A stretch of DNA of 64,000 nt from Staphylococcus sp. M0911 (GCF_003491325.1 NZ_CP022881.1:1674001-1738000); one strand, 5' to 3'. Positions 27,142 through 37,131 are shown, numbered from the stretch's first letter. Numbers and translations are program-made. Notes: generated by a model not told the origin, from the sequence alone.

Positions 27142-30100
27142 TTAGTTCGCTTCTTTTTCAATTTCTATTAATAAATCACCTGTTGCAATCGCATCACCAC
27201 TAGATACAGTGACACGTTTAATTACACCATCAAATGGCGCTTGAACAGTTGTTTCCATTTTCATTGCTTCAGTGATAAGTAGCGCTTGATTTGCCTTTAC
27301 TTTATCCCCAACTGCTACTTTCACTTCAGTCACAGAGCCAGGCATTTGCGCCCCTATATGACTAGGATTAGTTTTATCTGCTTTTGGTTTTACATTTACA
27401 TTCGCTTTAACATTTTCATCTTTGATATATATACGTCTTGCTTGACCATTCATTGAGAAATAAATGGTTCTTTGACCATTTTCATCTGGTTCACTAATCG
27501 TTTCTAACTTAATGATTAATCGTTTACCTGTATCAATTTCTATTTCAACAGTTTCTCCATTTCTCATTCCAAACAAGAATGTAGGTGTATCTAATAATGA
27601 TAAGTCACCAAATTGCTCTTTCGTTGTAATAAATTGTTTGTATACTTTTGGATATAATACGTAACTAATAATGTCTTGTTCTGTCACTTCAGTGTTTTGT
27701 AATGAAACTAATTTCTGTTTTACTTCCTCAAAATCAACAGGTTCTAAATATTCTCCAGGTCTATTTTCTAACGCTGTTTGTCCTTTTAAAATCACTTTTT
27801 GAAGTTGTGCATTAAATCCATTTACAGGTTGACCAATTTCACCTTTAAAGAATGAAACGACAGATTCTGGGAAATCTAATTTATGTCCTTGATTAATGAC
27901 ATCCTCTTCGTTCAAATCATTTTGAACCATAAATAGTGCCATATCTCCGACTACTTTCGAAGATGGTGTTACTTTGACAATATCACCAAATAAGAAATTC
28001 ACACGACGATACATATCTTTAACTTCATCGAAGCGTTCTCCTAAACCAAGGCTTTTAGCTTGTTGACTTAAATTCGAATATTGTCCGCCAGGCATTTCAT
28101 GTTGGTAAATTTCTGTATTTGGAGATTTGATATCACTTTCAAAATCAACATAATAAGGGCGCACTGTTGACCAGTAATGACTTATTTCTTCTAACCCATT
28201 TATATCTGCTCTCAATTGACGTGGGAAGCCGTTTAAAGCATAGTATAATGAATTGGCACTAGGTTGACTTGTTAAACCACTCATTGATGCTACAGCCGTA
28301 TCGATGATATCTACACCTGCATCAATCGCTTGCATATACGTTAATAAACCATTGCCACTTGTATCATGAGTATGAAGATGTATCGGCATATCAACTGCTG
28401 CACGTAAATGTCCAATAAGTTCATAGGCTGCTTTCGGTTTTAATAAGCCGGCCATATCTTTAATGGCTAAAATATGGAATCCTTCTTTTTCTAATTCTTT
28501 TGCTAATTTCACATAGTAGTCCAATGTATATATATTAGATCTTTCAGGATTTAAGATATCTCCTGTATAACAAATAGTACCTTCTGAAATCTTTCCTGCT
28601 TCTTGAACTGCTTCGTTCGCCACTTTCATTTGATCTACCCAGTTTAATGAGTCAAAAATTCTGAATACATCAACACCTGCTTCTGCACTTTCTTTCACAA
28701 ATTTTTGTATAACATTATCTGGATAATTTTTATAACCCACGGCATTTGAAGCACGTAATAACATCTGAAATAGCACATTAGGTATTGCTTGACGCAATCT
28801 TTCAAGTCGTTCCCACGGATTTTCTTTTAAGAAGTTATATGCTACATCAAACGTTGCACCGCCCCACATTTCAAGTGAAAAATTATCTTTAAATACTTCT
28901 GCTGTTTTAGAAGCAATATTCAACATATCTTTAGTACGTACACGTGTGGCTAATAAAGATTGATGAGCATCTCTAAATGTTGTATCTGTCATTAAAACAT
29001 CTTCTTGTTCGCGTACCCAATTTGCCACACCTTTAGGGCCTTGTTGATCTAATAACTGTTTCGTACCTGAAAACGTAGCTATTTTCTTTTGCGATACTTT
29101 AGGAATAGATGCAGCTTCATAAAGTGGTTTAGGTCGTTGTTCAACATTAGGGAACCCATTAATAGTTACATTACCTATGTATTCTAATGTTTTCGTACCT
29201 CTATCTAAAGTTGGTTCTATATTAAATAATTCAGGTGTCTCTTCTATAAATTTAGTTGTATAATCGCCACTTCTAAATTGTTCATTTCTCATCACATTGA
29301 TTAAAAATGGTATATTCGTTTTCACACCTCGAATACGCATTTCTCTTAATGAACGTTCCATCTTTTCTTCAGCTTGTTTGAATGACATAGCATGCGTCGA
29401 TAGTTTTACTAATAATGAATCATAATATGGCGAAATCTCTGCACCTTGGAAACCATCGCCAGCATCTAAACGGACTCCAAATCCACCACTAGAACGATAT
29501 GCAATAATTGTGCCAGAGTCAGGCATAAAATCATTGAGTGGATCTTCAGTAGTAATACGACACTGGATCGCATAACCTAATGTTTGAATATCTTTTTGCT
29601 TTGGCATACCTATTTCTTCACTAAATAATTTTGCACCATCAGCAACTAATATTTGCGTTTTAACGATATCAATACCTGTAATCATCTCTGTGATTGTGTG
29701 TTCCACTTGTACACGTGGATTGACTTCTATAAAGAAGAATTCATTACCTGATACTAAAAATTCGACTGTTCCTGCGTTTACATATTTGATATGAGACATT
29801 AATTGAAGCGCAGCGTCACATATTTTCTTTCTTAAAGTTTCAGGTAATCCGACAGACGGTGCTACTTCGACTACCTTTTGATGACGACGTTGAACAGAAC
29901 AATCTCTCTCATAAAGATGTACTAGATTACCATAGTCATCGCCTATAACTTGTACTTCAATATGTTTAGGGTTATCAATGTAACGTTCTATATATATTTC
30001 ACTATTACCAAATGATTTTTCTGCTTCAGATTTAGCACGATGGAATGCATCTTCAAGCTCACTTTCTTCGTGAACGATACGCATACCTTTACCGCCACCA

Positions 30101-30594
30101 CCACTGGTAGCTTTAATCATCAATGGATAACCTGCTTCGTTAGCGAAAGTTCGTGCAGCCTCATAGCTTTCTATAGGTCCATCTGTGCCTGGTATAACTG
30201 GTAAGTTAGCTTTAAGTGCAGTAGCTCTAGCTTTAACTTTATCTCCAAACATATCCAAATGTTCTAGATGTGGTCCAATAAATTTGATGTCCTCTTCTGC
30301 ACATCTGCGCGCAAAATGTTCATTTTCACTTAAAAATCCATAACCTGGGTGGATCGCATCTACATTTGCTCTTTTAGCTACATCAATAATGCGTTCAATA
30401 TTCAAGTAACTTTCAGCTGGTCCTAAATCACTACCAACTAAGTAGGACTCATCAGCTTTATATCTATGTAACGATGATTTATCTTCTTTAGAGTATATGG
30501 CTACTGTATTAATATTTAATTCTGCAGCAGCTCTAAAAATTCTGATAGCGATTTCCCCACGATTGGCTACTAATAACTTTTTAATATGTTTCAA
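27142..30594 (-). CDS. pycA: Pyruvate carboxylase
   Basis: Pyruvate carboxylase uses bicarbonate, ATP and biotin to form oxaloacetate, replenishing the TCA cycle. The 1150-residue single chain has an N-terminal biotin carboxylase domain (about 1-455, with KATSGGGGKGMRIV for ATP). The carboxyltransferase TIM barrel follows (about 535-805, with DTTFRDAHQSLLATRVRT and HTHDTSGNG), then the tetramerisation/allosteric region and a C-terminal biotinyl domain with EAMKMET, in which Lys1112 should carry biotin. It probably starts at a TTG (30594), with GGGGTG nine bases upstream. It lies downstream of ftsW but behind a strong terminator. Confidence 0.97.
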   Translation of the reverse strand: MKHIKKLLVANRGEIAIRIFRAAAELNINTVAIYSKEDKSSLHRYKADESYLVGSDLGPAESYLNIERIIDVAKRANVDAIHPGYGFLSENEHFARRCAEEDIKFIGPHLEHLDMFGDKVKARATALKANLPVIPGTDGPIESYEAARTFANEAGYPLMIKATSGGGGKGMRIVHEESELEDAFHRAKSEAEKSFGNSEIYIERYIDNPKHIEVQVIGDDYGNLVHLYERDCSVQRRHQKVVEVAPSVGLPETLRKKICDAALQLMSHIKYVNAGTVEFLVSGNEFFFIEVNPRVQVEHTITEMITGIDIVKTQILVADGAKLFSEEIGMPKQKDIQTLGYAIQCRITTEDPLNDFMPDSGTIIAYRSSGGFGVRLDAGDGFQGAEISPYYDSLLVKLSTHAMSFKQAEEKMERSLREMRIRGVKTNIPFLINVMRNEQFRSGDYTTKFIEETPELFNIEPTLDRGTKTLEYIGNVTINGFPNVEQRPKPLYEAASIPKVSQKKIATFSGTKQLLDQQGPKGVANWVREQEDVLMTDTTFRDAHQSLLATRVRTKDMLNIASKTAEVFKDNFSLEMWGGATFDVAYNFLKENPWERLERLRQAIPNVLFQMLLRASNAVGYKNYPDNVIQKFVKESAEAGVDVFRIFDSLNWVDQMKVANEAVQEAGKISEGTICYTGDILNPERSNIYTLDYYVKLAKELEKEGFHILAIKDMAGLLKPKAAYELIGHLRAAVDMPIHLHTHDTSGNGLLTYMQAIDAGVDIIDTAVASMSGLTSQPSANSLYYALNGFPRQLRADINGLEEISHYWSTVRPYYVDFESDIKSPNTEIYQHEMPGGQYSNLSQQAKSLGLGERFDEVKDMYRRVNFLFGDIVKVTPSSKVVGDMALFMVQNDLNEEDVINQGHKLDFPESVVSFFKGEIGQPVNGFNAQLQKVILKGQTALENRPGEYLEPVDFEEVKQKLVSLQNTEVTEQDIISYVLYPKVYKQFITTKEQFGDLSLLDTPTFLFGMRNGETVEIEIDTGKRLIIKLETISEPDENGQRTIYFSMNGQARRIYIKDENVKANVNVKPKADKTNPSHIGAQMPGSVTEVKVAVGDKVKANQALLITEAMKMETTVQAPFDGVIKRVTVSSGDAIATGDLLIEIEKEAN

Positions 30595-30859
30595 AAGTGA
30601 TCACACCCCTGTTAAATTTTCGGAATTTTCTTACTAATCTGATACTAAGATTTTATCTTATATAGATTGCTTTTTCTATAGTTATTGCATATTAGTCATA
30701 ATTCTTTAATTTATATGTCACATAAGATAAATATTCTTATTGTGCAGCTAACTCTAGTTATAAAATTCATACAAACTTATCATAAACAATAACTTTATAT
30801 TATCATTGCATCAATCATATTTCCAGTTAAATCTTGTATGTTTAATAAATATTTATAAT
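30595..30859. other. Intergenic region upstream of pycA
   Basis: No gene is visible in this AT-rich stretch between the ftsW terminator and pycA. The pycA promoter must lie here, but several A/T-rich candidates compete and I do not assign one. Confidence 0.4.
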
Positions 30860-30925
30860 AAAAAAAGCTAATCTCTATAACTTTAGAAAATTCAATATAA
30901 TGAATTTTCTAAAGCGAGATTAGCT
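30860..30925 (-). terminator. Long hairpin terminator of ftsW
   Basis: Outer arms AGCTAATCTC / GAGATTAGCT and inner arms CTTTAGAAAATTCA / TGAATTTTCTAAAG stack into a hairpin of about 24 base pairs followed by seven T on the minus strand. Confidence 0.9.
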
Positions 30926-30931
30926 AAATAC

Positions 30932-32155
30932 TTATTGATATCGTCGTTTAATATCGACTTTATGTTGTTTGGCCCTTTTTTCATCCATTTTGATTTGTTT
31001 AGCGGTAATGAGCAATAAGCCCATTGCTATACTTAAACTAATCATAGCAGACCCACCAAAACTTATAAATGGTAATGGTACCCCTGTTAATGGGATCGTT
31101 GCTGAAATACCACCTAAGTTAACAAATGTTTGACTTCCAATATAACTGGCGATACCAACACAAACTAATTTGTAAAAATATGAGTTTGTTTTATTCGCAA
31201 GTTGGAAAGCTCTATAAACAATGAAAAATTCAAGCAAAATGACAAACAAGCCGCCTACTAAACCTAACTCTTCACAGATTACCGCAAAAATAAAGTCAGT
31301 ATGTGGTTCGGGTAAATAGCCTAATTTCATAATACTATTACCTAAACCTCGGCCAAATAGACCGCCATTACCTATTGCCATCAGTGAATTCGATATGTGA
31401 TAACCTGTTCCGGATTCAGCACTAAACGGATTAGTTAATGTACTAAATCTTGCTTCTAGGTAGCTTGGTAATAAGCCTGCAATAAGAACTAATACAGAAA
31501 TCAAAATCCCTGCAATTGCTACCATAACACCGTATTTCAAAACATTGTGTACACCGATTCCAGCATAAAACATGATTGAAAAGAATATAATTAATATTAA
31601 TAGTGTTTGTCCTACGTCCTTTTGTAAAAAGACTAATGCGACACAACTAGCAACTAAAATAATAGGTGCTGAAATTAATTTAATTTTATTACGCACTGCC
31701 GGCATTTTCTTTTCTATCATAAATGGCAAATATAATATAATAGCAATTTTAAGTAATTCTGATGCTTGTAAGTTCATAAATCCTAAGTTGATCCAACTTT
31801 TTGAACCGTTAATATTTTTACCAATGACTAGCGTAATTAATAGTAAAACAAATATACCTATCATCATCCATTTTTGGACATTGGGTTGTTTCAAGATCTT
31901 TACATTCATGATAAATGCCATAAAAAAGACAATAGCAAAGCTCATAATGACGTATAGCAACTGTCTTGTGTAGAAATATGTTCCCGATACTTCAGCGCCA
32001 CCTGTTAAAGTACCTTTTGTAGCAGCAACCATACTGGCACTATAAACCATAACTAGACCAATTAAACATAGGATGACGTATGTGACCAACAATGGATAAT
32101 CGATAAATTTAGATGTTTTTCCAATATATCGCATTATATTTTTAAAATTTTTCAT
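30932..32155 (-). CDS. ftsW: Cell division peptidoglycan polymerase FtsW
   Basis: FtsW is the SEDS-family septal peptidoglycan glycosyltransferase that works with a class B PBP. The 407-residue protein has ten hydrophobic helices. The large extracellular loop and conserved motifs are visible: INGSKSWINLGFMNLQASEL, FLQKDVGQTLLI, GYHISNSLMAIGNGGLFGRGLG and YLPEPHTDFIFAVICEELGLVGG. The catalytic Asp of SEDS proteins fits the one in QKDVGQ. The longest ORF begins four codons earlier, but MKNFKNIMRYIGKTSKF matches the S. aureus start. Its neighbours pycA and ylaN are separately terminated. Confidence 0.96.
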   Translation of the reverse strand: MKNFKNIMRYIGKTSKFIDYPLLVTYVILCLIGLVMVYSASMVAATKGTLTGGAEVSGTYFYTRQLLYVIMSFAIVFFMAFIMNVKILKQPNVQKWMMIGIFVLLLITLVIGKNINGSKSWINLGFMNLQASELLKIAIILYLPFMIEKKMPAVRNKIKLISAPIILVASCVALVFLQKDVGQTLLILIIFFSIMFYAGIGVHNVLKYGVMVAIAGILISVLVLIAGLLPSYLEARFSTLTNPFSAESGTGYHISNSLMAIGNGGLFGRGLGNSIMKLGYLPEPHTDFIFAVICEELGLVGGLFVILLEFFIVYRAFQLANKTNSYFYKLVCVGIASYIGSQTFVNLGGISATIPLTGVPLPFISFGGSAMISLSIAMGLLLITAKQIKMDEKRAKQHKVDIKRRYQ

Positions 32156-32472
32156 ATACTTGTACATCCAATTCGAATTTTTTGAGAGTTGATTTTAAGA
32201 GTCCCGAAATAAATAATCACTAACTCTAAAACCTATCTTTTTTATTATAAACTTCCTATGTATCACAAAACAAATATAAACTTAACGATTATTCAAAAAA
32301 GATAAAATGACTGAGAAAATATCAATTATGATACTATCTCAGCCACCATTTATACAATGTGCAAGTTGCGATTTCACATTTTATTTCAACATGAAAGTGT
32401 TGTCATAAATGTATTAAGTGAATACTAGTAACATTAATATCACTATATCAACACATCAAATTTATATAAAAA
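32156..32472. other. Intergenic region between ylaN and ftsW
   Basis: This is 317 bases without a gene. It holds the ylaN terminator (32311-32342) and presumably the ftsW promoter. A small hairpin CAACA/TGTTG lies near 32393-32408. I see nothing else. Confidence 0.5.
32311..32342 (-). terminator. Terminator of ylaN
   Basis: CTGAGA / TCTCAG with an inner TATCA / TGATA pairing forms a hairpin. A T-rich stretch ending in six T follows on the minus strand. It lies about 130 bases after the ylaN stop. Confidence 0.55.
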
Positions 32473-32748
32473 TTAAACGTTTGTAAATGCTTCGTGTAGT
32501 TTTGAAAGTTCTTTTTCAAGTCTTAACATTAGATTTTTACCGTCTTCTTTCTCAACTAGCCCGAGTTGTACAGCAAAATCTACTTCTTTTTGAAGACCGA
32601 ACATTTGTGTATCTAAAACTTCTTCATATAGTGGACAAGAAGGTACTGTTAAATTGTCCATTTGAACTTTAATAAGATGTAATATTCTATCTGCATCTTT
32701 GTTCAGTTGGTCATAAGCCGCATTATTTAGTTTCGACTGATTAGCCAT
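32473..32748 (-). CDS. ylaN: YlaN family protein (DUF1507)
   Basis: The 91-residue helical protein matches Yla[22 protein letters not shown] then [21 protein letters not shown]. In S. aureus YlaN has been reported as an iron(II)-binding protein that relieves Fur repression and supports iron-sulfur metabolism. In Bacillus it was listed among essential genes of unknown role. The longest ORF adds 13 residues, but GGGGAG lies eight bases before the ATG at 32748, which gives the family start. It is divergent from ylaL. Confidence 0.93.
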   Translation of the reverse strand: MANQSKLNNAAYDQLNKDADRILHLIKVQMDNLTVPSCPLYEEVLDTQMFGLQKEVDFAVQLGLVEKEDGKNLMLRLEKELSKLHEAFTNV

Positions 32749-32895
32749 GACACGCACTCCCCCTATCATTTCATTAAATATCTTCAATATATAAAATTCT
32801 ATCTTACTGAATGTTAAAAAGCAAGTATCTTTAAATTAAGTATAACGTATTTTATGATAAAATAATATAAGATAAAAATTTAGGGAGTGGGCAAG

Positions 32896-33378
32896 ATGAT
32901 TCAAATAAAAGGTGCGGTAAATTTCCCCATCACATTAGATAGTACAACATGGATTTTCGATGATAGAAAGGTTAGCATCGAAGACTTAGAACAAGGCGTG
33001 TTCGATGGCACTAAACCAATTCAATTCGAGGATAATCGCGAGTGGAATCGTGCTATCTTAGAAGGTCAAACGAATCCACCAACATTAAATTCTGAAATTA
33101 AATACAAAAAGCGTTCTGTACTAGAAGGTTCATTTGTAATTAATATGACACCCTTCTTTAAAACTGCAGAACCACAATCAAATGCAACTGCTATTAAATT
33201 ATTTAATGATGAAGATTCTATTGAAGTGCCATTAGATTTATTACCATATTTATTCTTCCAATTTGCTAAAGATGGTAAACGTCTATATGACGATAACTCT
33301 GTGGATAGTTTTGTATATGATACTGAAAAAGGTTATAGCTATGAATTTAAGTATGTAAAATATATTGAGGTGATTTAA
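32896..33378 (+). CDS. YlaL-like conserved hypothetical protein
   Basis: The 160-residue soluble protein begins MIQIKGAVNFPITLDSTTWI and has no membrane segment or recognised catalytic motif. It is acidic, with blocks such as FDDRKVSIEDL and FVINMTPFFKTAEPQ that look conserved in Bacillales. By position, opposite ylaN and ahead of ylaI, it corresponds to the Bacillus Yla cluster. Its function is unknown. The longest ORF starts at a GTG nine bases upstream, but GGGAG is correctly spaced for the ATG at 32896. The next gene follows directly after its stop codon. Confidence 0.8.
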   Translation: MIQIKGAVNFPITLDSTTWIFDDRKVSIEDLEQGVFDGTKPIQFEDNREWNRAILEGQTNPPTLNSEIKYKKRSVLEGSFVINMTPFFKTAEPQSNATAIKLFNDEDSIEVPLDLLPYLFFQFAKDGKRLYDDNSVDSFVYDTEKGYSYEFKYVKYIEVI

Positions 33379-33564
33379 TTGGTTCCAGTCAAATGTATCA
33401 TTTGTGATACTACAGTACATATTGATGAAAACACTGTAGAAGCAAAACGACTTAGAAATAATCCTATTCGCACATTTATGTGTGATGATTGTAAAAGTCG
33501 TCTAGATACACCTAAACAGCCTCAACCATTTGTAACAAATAATCATAAAAAAGAAAATGACTAA
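33379..33564 (+). CDS. ylaI: YlaI-like small zinc-binding protein
   Basis: The 61-residue protein has two Cys pairs, CIICD at residues 6-9 and CDDC at about 35-38, that form a probable zinc ribbon. A Pro/Gln/Lys-rich tail follows. It matches the YlaI type (DUF2197) of Bacillales, for which no function is established. Translation most likely starts at a TTG immediately after the stop of the preceding gene, with AGGTG upstream, so the two genes form an operon with coupled translation. Confidence 0.8.
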   Translation: MVPVKCIICDTTVHIDENTVEAKRLRNNPIRTFMCDDCKSRLDTPKQPQPFVTNNHKKEND

Positions 33565-33572
33565 TTAACTAG

Positions 33573-33622
33573 CGTATGATTGTAGCGTCTTTATATAAGA
33601 AGTTGTAATCATACGTTTTTTA
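33573..33622 (+). terminator. Terminator of the ylaL-ylaI pair
   Basis: CGTATGATT / AATCATACG forms a nine-base stem followed by TTTTTTATAT. Confidence 0.7.
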
Positions 33623-33673
33623 TATGAGCACATAGTTTATTCTAATTAATTTATGATGTACTTGTTTAATATT

Positions 33674-33724
33674 AAAAAAAGAAAACCACTTGAGAATTGA
33701 ATACAATCAATAATCAAGTGGTTT
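33674..33724 (-). terminator. Terminator of typA
   Basis: AACCACTTGA / TCAAGTGGTT forms a ten-base stem and is followed on the minus strand by TTCTTTTTTT. Confidence 0.8.
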
Positions 33725-33747
33725 GTAAATAGTGAAATAGACGATAA

Positions 33748-35595
33748 TTATTCTTCGTCAGACATCATTTGTTTAACACGTTTAGCTTCTTTTTCACGTA
33801 CTGATTTGTTTAATAATTTCTTTCTTAAACGAATACTTTCAGGTGTTACCTCTACTAATTCATCATCATTGATAAATTGTAACGCTTCTTCAAGTGTTAG
33901 TACTCGAGGACGGTTCATAGTTTGTGTTTGGTCTTTCGTAGCAGAACGTACGTTAGTTTGGTGTTTTGTTTTAGTGATATTAACTGTTAAGTCATTTTCA
34001 CGGTTATGTTCACCAACAATCATACCTTCATAAACTTCAGTACCTGGCTCCATGAAGTTAACGCCTCTGTCTTCTAAACCTAAAATCGCATACGTACTAG
34101 CAGAACCTTGATCCATTGAAATTAATGCACCATTTCTTCTGCCACCGATTTTAGCTTTAATACGAGGTCTGAATTCTTCAAATGTATGGTTGATAATACC
34201 ATAACCACGTGTCATTGACATAAATTCTGTAGTATAACCAATCATTCCACGTGCTGGTACCATAAAGATAAGACGAGTAAGACCATTATCAGTCGTCATC
34301 ATATCTAACATTTCACCTTTACGTGCACCTAAAGATTCAATAACAGCACCAGAATTTTCTTGAGGTACTTCACATTGAACTCTTTCAAATGGTTCACACA
34401 TAACGCCATCAATTTCTCTAATGATAACTTGTGGTTTAGATACTTGAAGCTCATAACCTTCACGACGCATATTTTCAATTAAAATAGATAAATGTAATTC
34501 ACCACGTCCAGCAACTACCCAAGCATCTGGTGAATCTGTTGGTGTAACTTTTAATGATACGTCTGTTTCAAGTTGTTGATCTAAACGTTCTTGAATTTGA
34601 CGTGCTGTTACAAAATCACCTTCACGTCCTGCAAACGGTGAATTATTAACTCTAAATGTCATCTCAAGTGTTGGTTCATCAATACGTAATACTGGTAACG
34701 CATCTTGATGATCATGTGGTGTAACTGTTTCACCTACGTTGATATCTTCCATACCAGAAACCGCAATTAAGTCCCCTGCTTGTGCTTCTTCAATTTCTTC
34801 ACGTTTTAATCCGAAGTAACCAAATATTTTTGTTACACGGAAATTTTTAACGCTACCATCTAATTTGATCAGTGATACATTATCTCCTACACGCATTTTA
34901 CCTCTGAAAACACGTCCTACACCGATACGTCCAACATAGTCATTATAATCTAATAACGCTACTTGGAATTGTAATGGTTCATCACTATTATCAACTGGTG
35001 CTGGTACGTAATCGATAATAGTTTCATATAATGATTGCATGTTTTCATCTTGTTGTTCTGAATTTAAACTTGCAGTTCCATTAACAGCTGAAGCATATAC
35101 AACAGGGAAATCAAGTTGTTCATCGTTAGCTTCTAATTCGATAAATAAATCTAATACTTCATCAACTACACCTTCTGGTCTTGCAGATGGTTTATCAATT
35201 TTATTTACTACTACCACTGGTTTTAAATTTTGTTCTAATGCTTTTTTAAGTACGAAACGTGTTTGAGGCATTGTACCTTCATACGCATCGACTACTAATA
35301 CAACACCATCAACCATTTTCATGATACGTTCAACTTCGCCACCGAAGTCAGCGTGTCCTGGTGTATCTAAGATATTAATTCGTGTACCTTTATAGTCAAC
35401 CGCAGTATTTTTCGCAAGAATTGTAATACCACGTTCTCTTTCTAAGTCATTAGAGTCCATAGCACGATCGTCAACATGTTCGTTCTCTCTAAAAATTCCT
35501 GATTGCTTTAATAATTCATCTACTAACGTCGTTTTACCATGGTCAACGTGCGCAATAATTGCTATATTACGTACATCTTCTCTTATATTCGTCAT
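33748..35595 (-). CDS. typA: Translational GTPase TypA/BipA
   Basis: TypA/BipA is an EF-G-like ribosome-associated GTPase that helps 50S assembly and stress adaptation. The 615-residue protein has the G domain with AHVDHGKTT (G1), RGITI (G2), DTPGHADF (G3) and NKID (G4). Beta-barrel, EF-G III/V-like and BipA-specific C-terminal domains follow (with [14 protein letters not shown] and [31 protein letters not shown]). The longest ORF adds 11 residues. AAAGGA precedes the ATG at 35595, which gives the standard [10 protein letters not shown] start. It is monocistronic. Confidence 0.97.
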   Translation of the reverse strand: MTNIREDVRNIAIIAHVDHGKTTLVDELLKQSGIFRENEHVDDRAMDSNDLERERGITILAKNTAVDYKGTRINILDTPGHADFGGEVERIMKMVDGVVLVVDAYEGTMPQTRFVLKKALEQNLKPVVVVNKIDKPSARPEGVVDEVLDLFIELEANDEQLDFPVVYASAVNGTASLNSEQQDENMQSLYETIIDYVPAPVDNSDEPLQFQVALLDYNDYVGRIGVGRVFRGKMRVGDNVSLIKLDGSVKNFRVTKIFGYFGLKREEIEEAQAGDLIAVSGMEDINVGETVTPHDHQDALPVLRIDEPTLEMTFRVNNSPFAGREGDFVTARQIQERLDQQLETDVSLKVTPTDSPDAWVVAGRGELHLSILIENMRREGYELQVSKPQVIIREIDGVMCEPFERVQCEVPQENSGAVIESLGARKGEMLDMMTTDNGLTRLIFMVPARGMIGYTTEFMSMTRGYGIINHTFEEFRPRIKAKIGGRRNGALISMDQGSASTYAILGLEDRGVNFMEPGTEVYEGMIVGEHNRENDLTVNITKTKHQTNVRSATKDQTQTMNRPRVLTLEEALQFINDDELVEVTPESIRLRKKLLNKSVREKEAKRVKQMMSDEE

Positions 35596-35647
35596 ATTAT
35601 AAATTTCCTTTCTTAAGTAAACTCCCACTTTTAATTACAACTTTTTT

Positions 35648-35656
35648 ATTATATCA
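35648..35656 (-). promoter_or_regulatory. Extended -10 of the typA promoter
   Basis: The minus strand reads TGATATAAT, a TG-N-TATAAT extended -10, about 50 bases before the typA ATG. Confidence 0.5.
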
Positions 35657-35694
35657 TAGATTAGAGAAAAAATAAGTAAAAGGTGGGGTATGGG

Positions 35695-35886
35695 ATGCAA
35701 CAAAAAAAATCTAAAGGCATTTTCTGGATATTCTCAATTTTAGCTTTAATCTTTTTATTGCTATTTAGCTTTAGTATTGGTGCAGCAAATGTTCCAATGA
35801 TGATTTTAACATTTATATTACTCGTTGCAACATTTGGCGTCGGTTTCACAGTGAAAAAGAAATATCGCGAAAATGACTGGTTATAG
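35695..35886 (+). CDS. Small two-helix membrane protein (YlaF/DUF5325-like)
   Basis: The 63-residue protein has a short basic N-terminus (MQQKKSKG), two membrane helices (about residues 8-28 and 33-53) and a charged C-terminal tail (KKKYRENDWL). Position beside typA and topology match YlaF/DUF5325 of Bacillales, whose function is unknown. The longest ORF begins at a GTG 12 bases upstream, but AGGTGG is eight bases before the ATG at 35695. It is divergent from typA. Confidence 0.8.
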   Translation: MQQKKSKGIFWIFSILALIFLLLFSFSIGAANVPMMILTFILLVATFGVGFTVKKKYRENDWL

Positions 35887-35970
35887 ATGATATAACCCAA
35901 TATCAATAAAATAAAACTTTATTTAAAATCAAGTGTTAGTTGCAATTTATTATAAGATTCATTGATTAAA

Positions 35971-36123
35971 ATGGCTGTCTCATGGTTAGTCAAACGAATA
36001 TTAATCAACATGATTAAACATTTGAGAAATATCCATTTAAAATCTTGGCATCATCGAACCATAACTACTTTCTCCTTTTGTGGGAAGTATTCTTACAAAT
36101 ATGTTTATTTAAATTTTAAATAA
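35971..36123 (+). CDS. Possible small basic protein (50 codons)
   Basis: An open frame of 50 codons from ATG to TAA codes a strongly basic peptide beginning MAVSWLVKRILINMIKHLRN. This start could form an amphipathic helix, and His, Lys, Tyr and Trp are frequent further on. The ribosome binding site is poor and I recognise no homologue. At this base composition an ORF of this size can occur by chance, so this is a candidate only. It fills most of the gap between the small membrane gene and the suhB terminator. Confidence 0.2.
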   Translation: MAVSWLVKRILINMIKHLRNIHLKSWHHRTITTFSFCGKYSYKYVYLNFK

Positions 36124-36170
36124 AAAGACAAAGCCTGGAACGTAATACGAAGTCCCATGCTTTGTCTTTT
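36122..36170 (-). terminator. Terminator of the suhB-like gene
   Basis: AAAGACAAAGC / GCTTTGTCTTT with an inner GGGAC/GTTCC extension is followed by a T run on the minus strand. Confidence 0.85.
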
Positions 36171-36176
36171 ATTATA

Positions 36177-36995
36177 TTAATTACCAAAACGTTTTTTATG
36201 ATGTGTTCTTAAAGTACCTTCATGATCTTTTAAGTATTTCTTCATTATTTCATCGTGTAATGAATGATTGGCCATGACAATAGAATTGGGGTGAGTAATA
36301 GATAACGTTTCTCCAAGTAAATTCGTTCCTTTTCCACCGACTTCATTGAGTATCATTAAACCACCAGCATAATCCCATGGTTGTAGTCTTGGCGTCAGAT
36401 AGGCATCTAATTGTCCTTTAGCTACACTCACAATTTCCAATGCTGCACTGCCATAAGCTCTTGCACTACGTGCATCATTCACTATTGGTGCAAAAATGGG
36501 CCCCATAATAGGTTTAGTTAGCCAATTGGGGTTAATGCCAATAATACTTGTTTTTAAATGCGTGTCATTTAAAGGTTCTAAAGCATGATTATTTTCAAAT
36601 GCACCTTCCCCTACTTTGGTATGATATAAAATATCTCTCATCACATCGTATACAAAGCCAGCATATGGTTGACCATCGTGATAAATACCAATTGAAATAG
36701 CGAAGTTTTCTTGTTGATGAACAAAGTTTAACGTGCCATCTATCGGATCAACTACCCAAACGATTCCAGACGTATCAATCAAGTCATGACCATGACCCTC
36801 TTCGCCAATCACTTTATGCTCTGGATAATTTTGATGTATCATATCATAAATATAATCTTCAGTTGCTTTATCTACATTTGTTACTAAGTCATTAGGATTA
36901 GATTTAGTTTCAATATTTAATTCATCTTTCATCATCAAGCGTACTTTATTACCCGCTTCTAATACTAACCCTTTTGCAAAATCGTAAAGTGCCAT
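36177..36995 (-). CDS. suhB: Inositol monophosphatase family protein
   Basis: The 272-residue protein belongs to the Mg-dependent, Li-sensitive inositol phosphatase family, which removes phosphate from inositol phosphates or related sugar phosphates. Family signatures are visible: VIGEEGHG for the metal-binding Glu, WVVDPIDGTLNFVH (motif A, residues about 80-93) and QPWDYAGGLMILNEVGG (motif B, about 205-221). The true substrate in staphylococci, which make no inositol lipids, is uncertain; NADP phosphatase or sugar phosphatase activity is possible. It is monocistronic and divergent from the DUF1054 gene. Confidence 0.92.
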   Translation of the reverse strand: MALYDFAKGLVLEAGNKVRLMMKDELNIETKSNPNDLVTNVDKATEDYIYDMIHQNYPEHKVIGEEGHGHDLIDTSGIVWVVDPIDGTLNFVHQQENFAISIGIYHDGQPYAGFVYDVMRDILYHTKVGEGAFENNHALEPLNDTHLKTSIIGINPNWLTKPIMGPIFAPIVNDARSARAYGSAALEIVSVAKGQLDAYLTPRLQPWDYAGGLMILNEVGGKGTNLLGETLSITHPNSIVMANHSLHDEIMKKYLKDHEGTLRTHHKKRFGN

Positions 36996-37018
36996 GGTAT
37001 CATCTCCTATTTATCTCT

Positions 37019-37024
37019 ATTATA
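37019..37024 (-). promoter_or_regulatory. -10 of the suhB-like gene promoter
   Basis: TATAAT on the minus strand lies 24 bases before the start codon. No clear -35 was found. Confidence 0.35.
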
Positions 37025-37122
37025 CATGATTATGGTCTTGATTTTATATTTATAGGCTCCCCTATTTTTAACAATTTATGCATTCTTTTGAAACTGCAAT
37101 TTAGAATTTTAATGCTTTGTTA

Positions 37123-37131
37123 TGCTACAAT
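37123..37131 (+). promoter_or_regulatory. Extended -10 upstream of the DUF1054 gene
   Basis: TGCTACAAT is a TG-N-TACAAT extended -10. It places the transcript start near 37138, 24 bases before the start codon. Confidence 0.5.
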
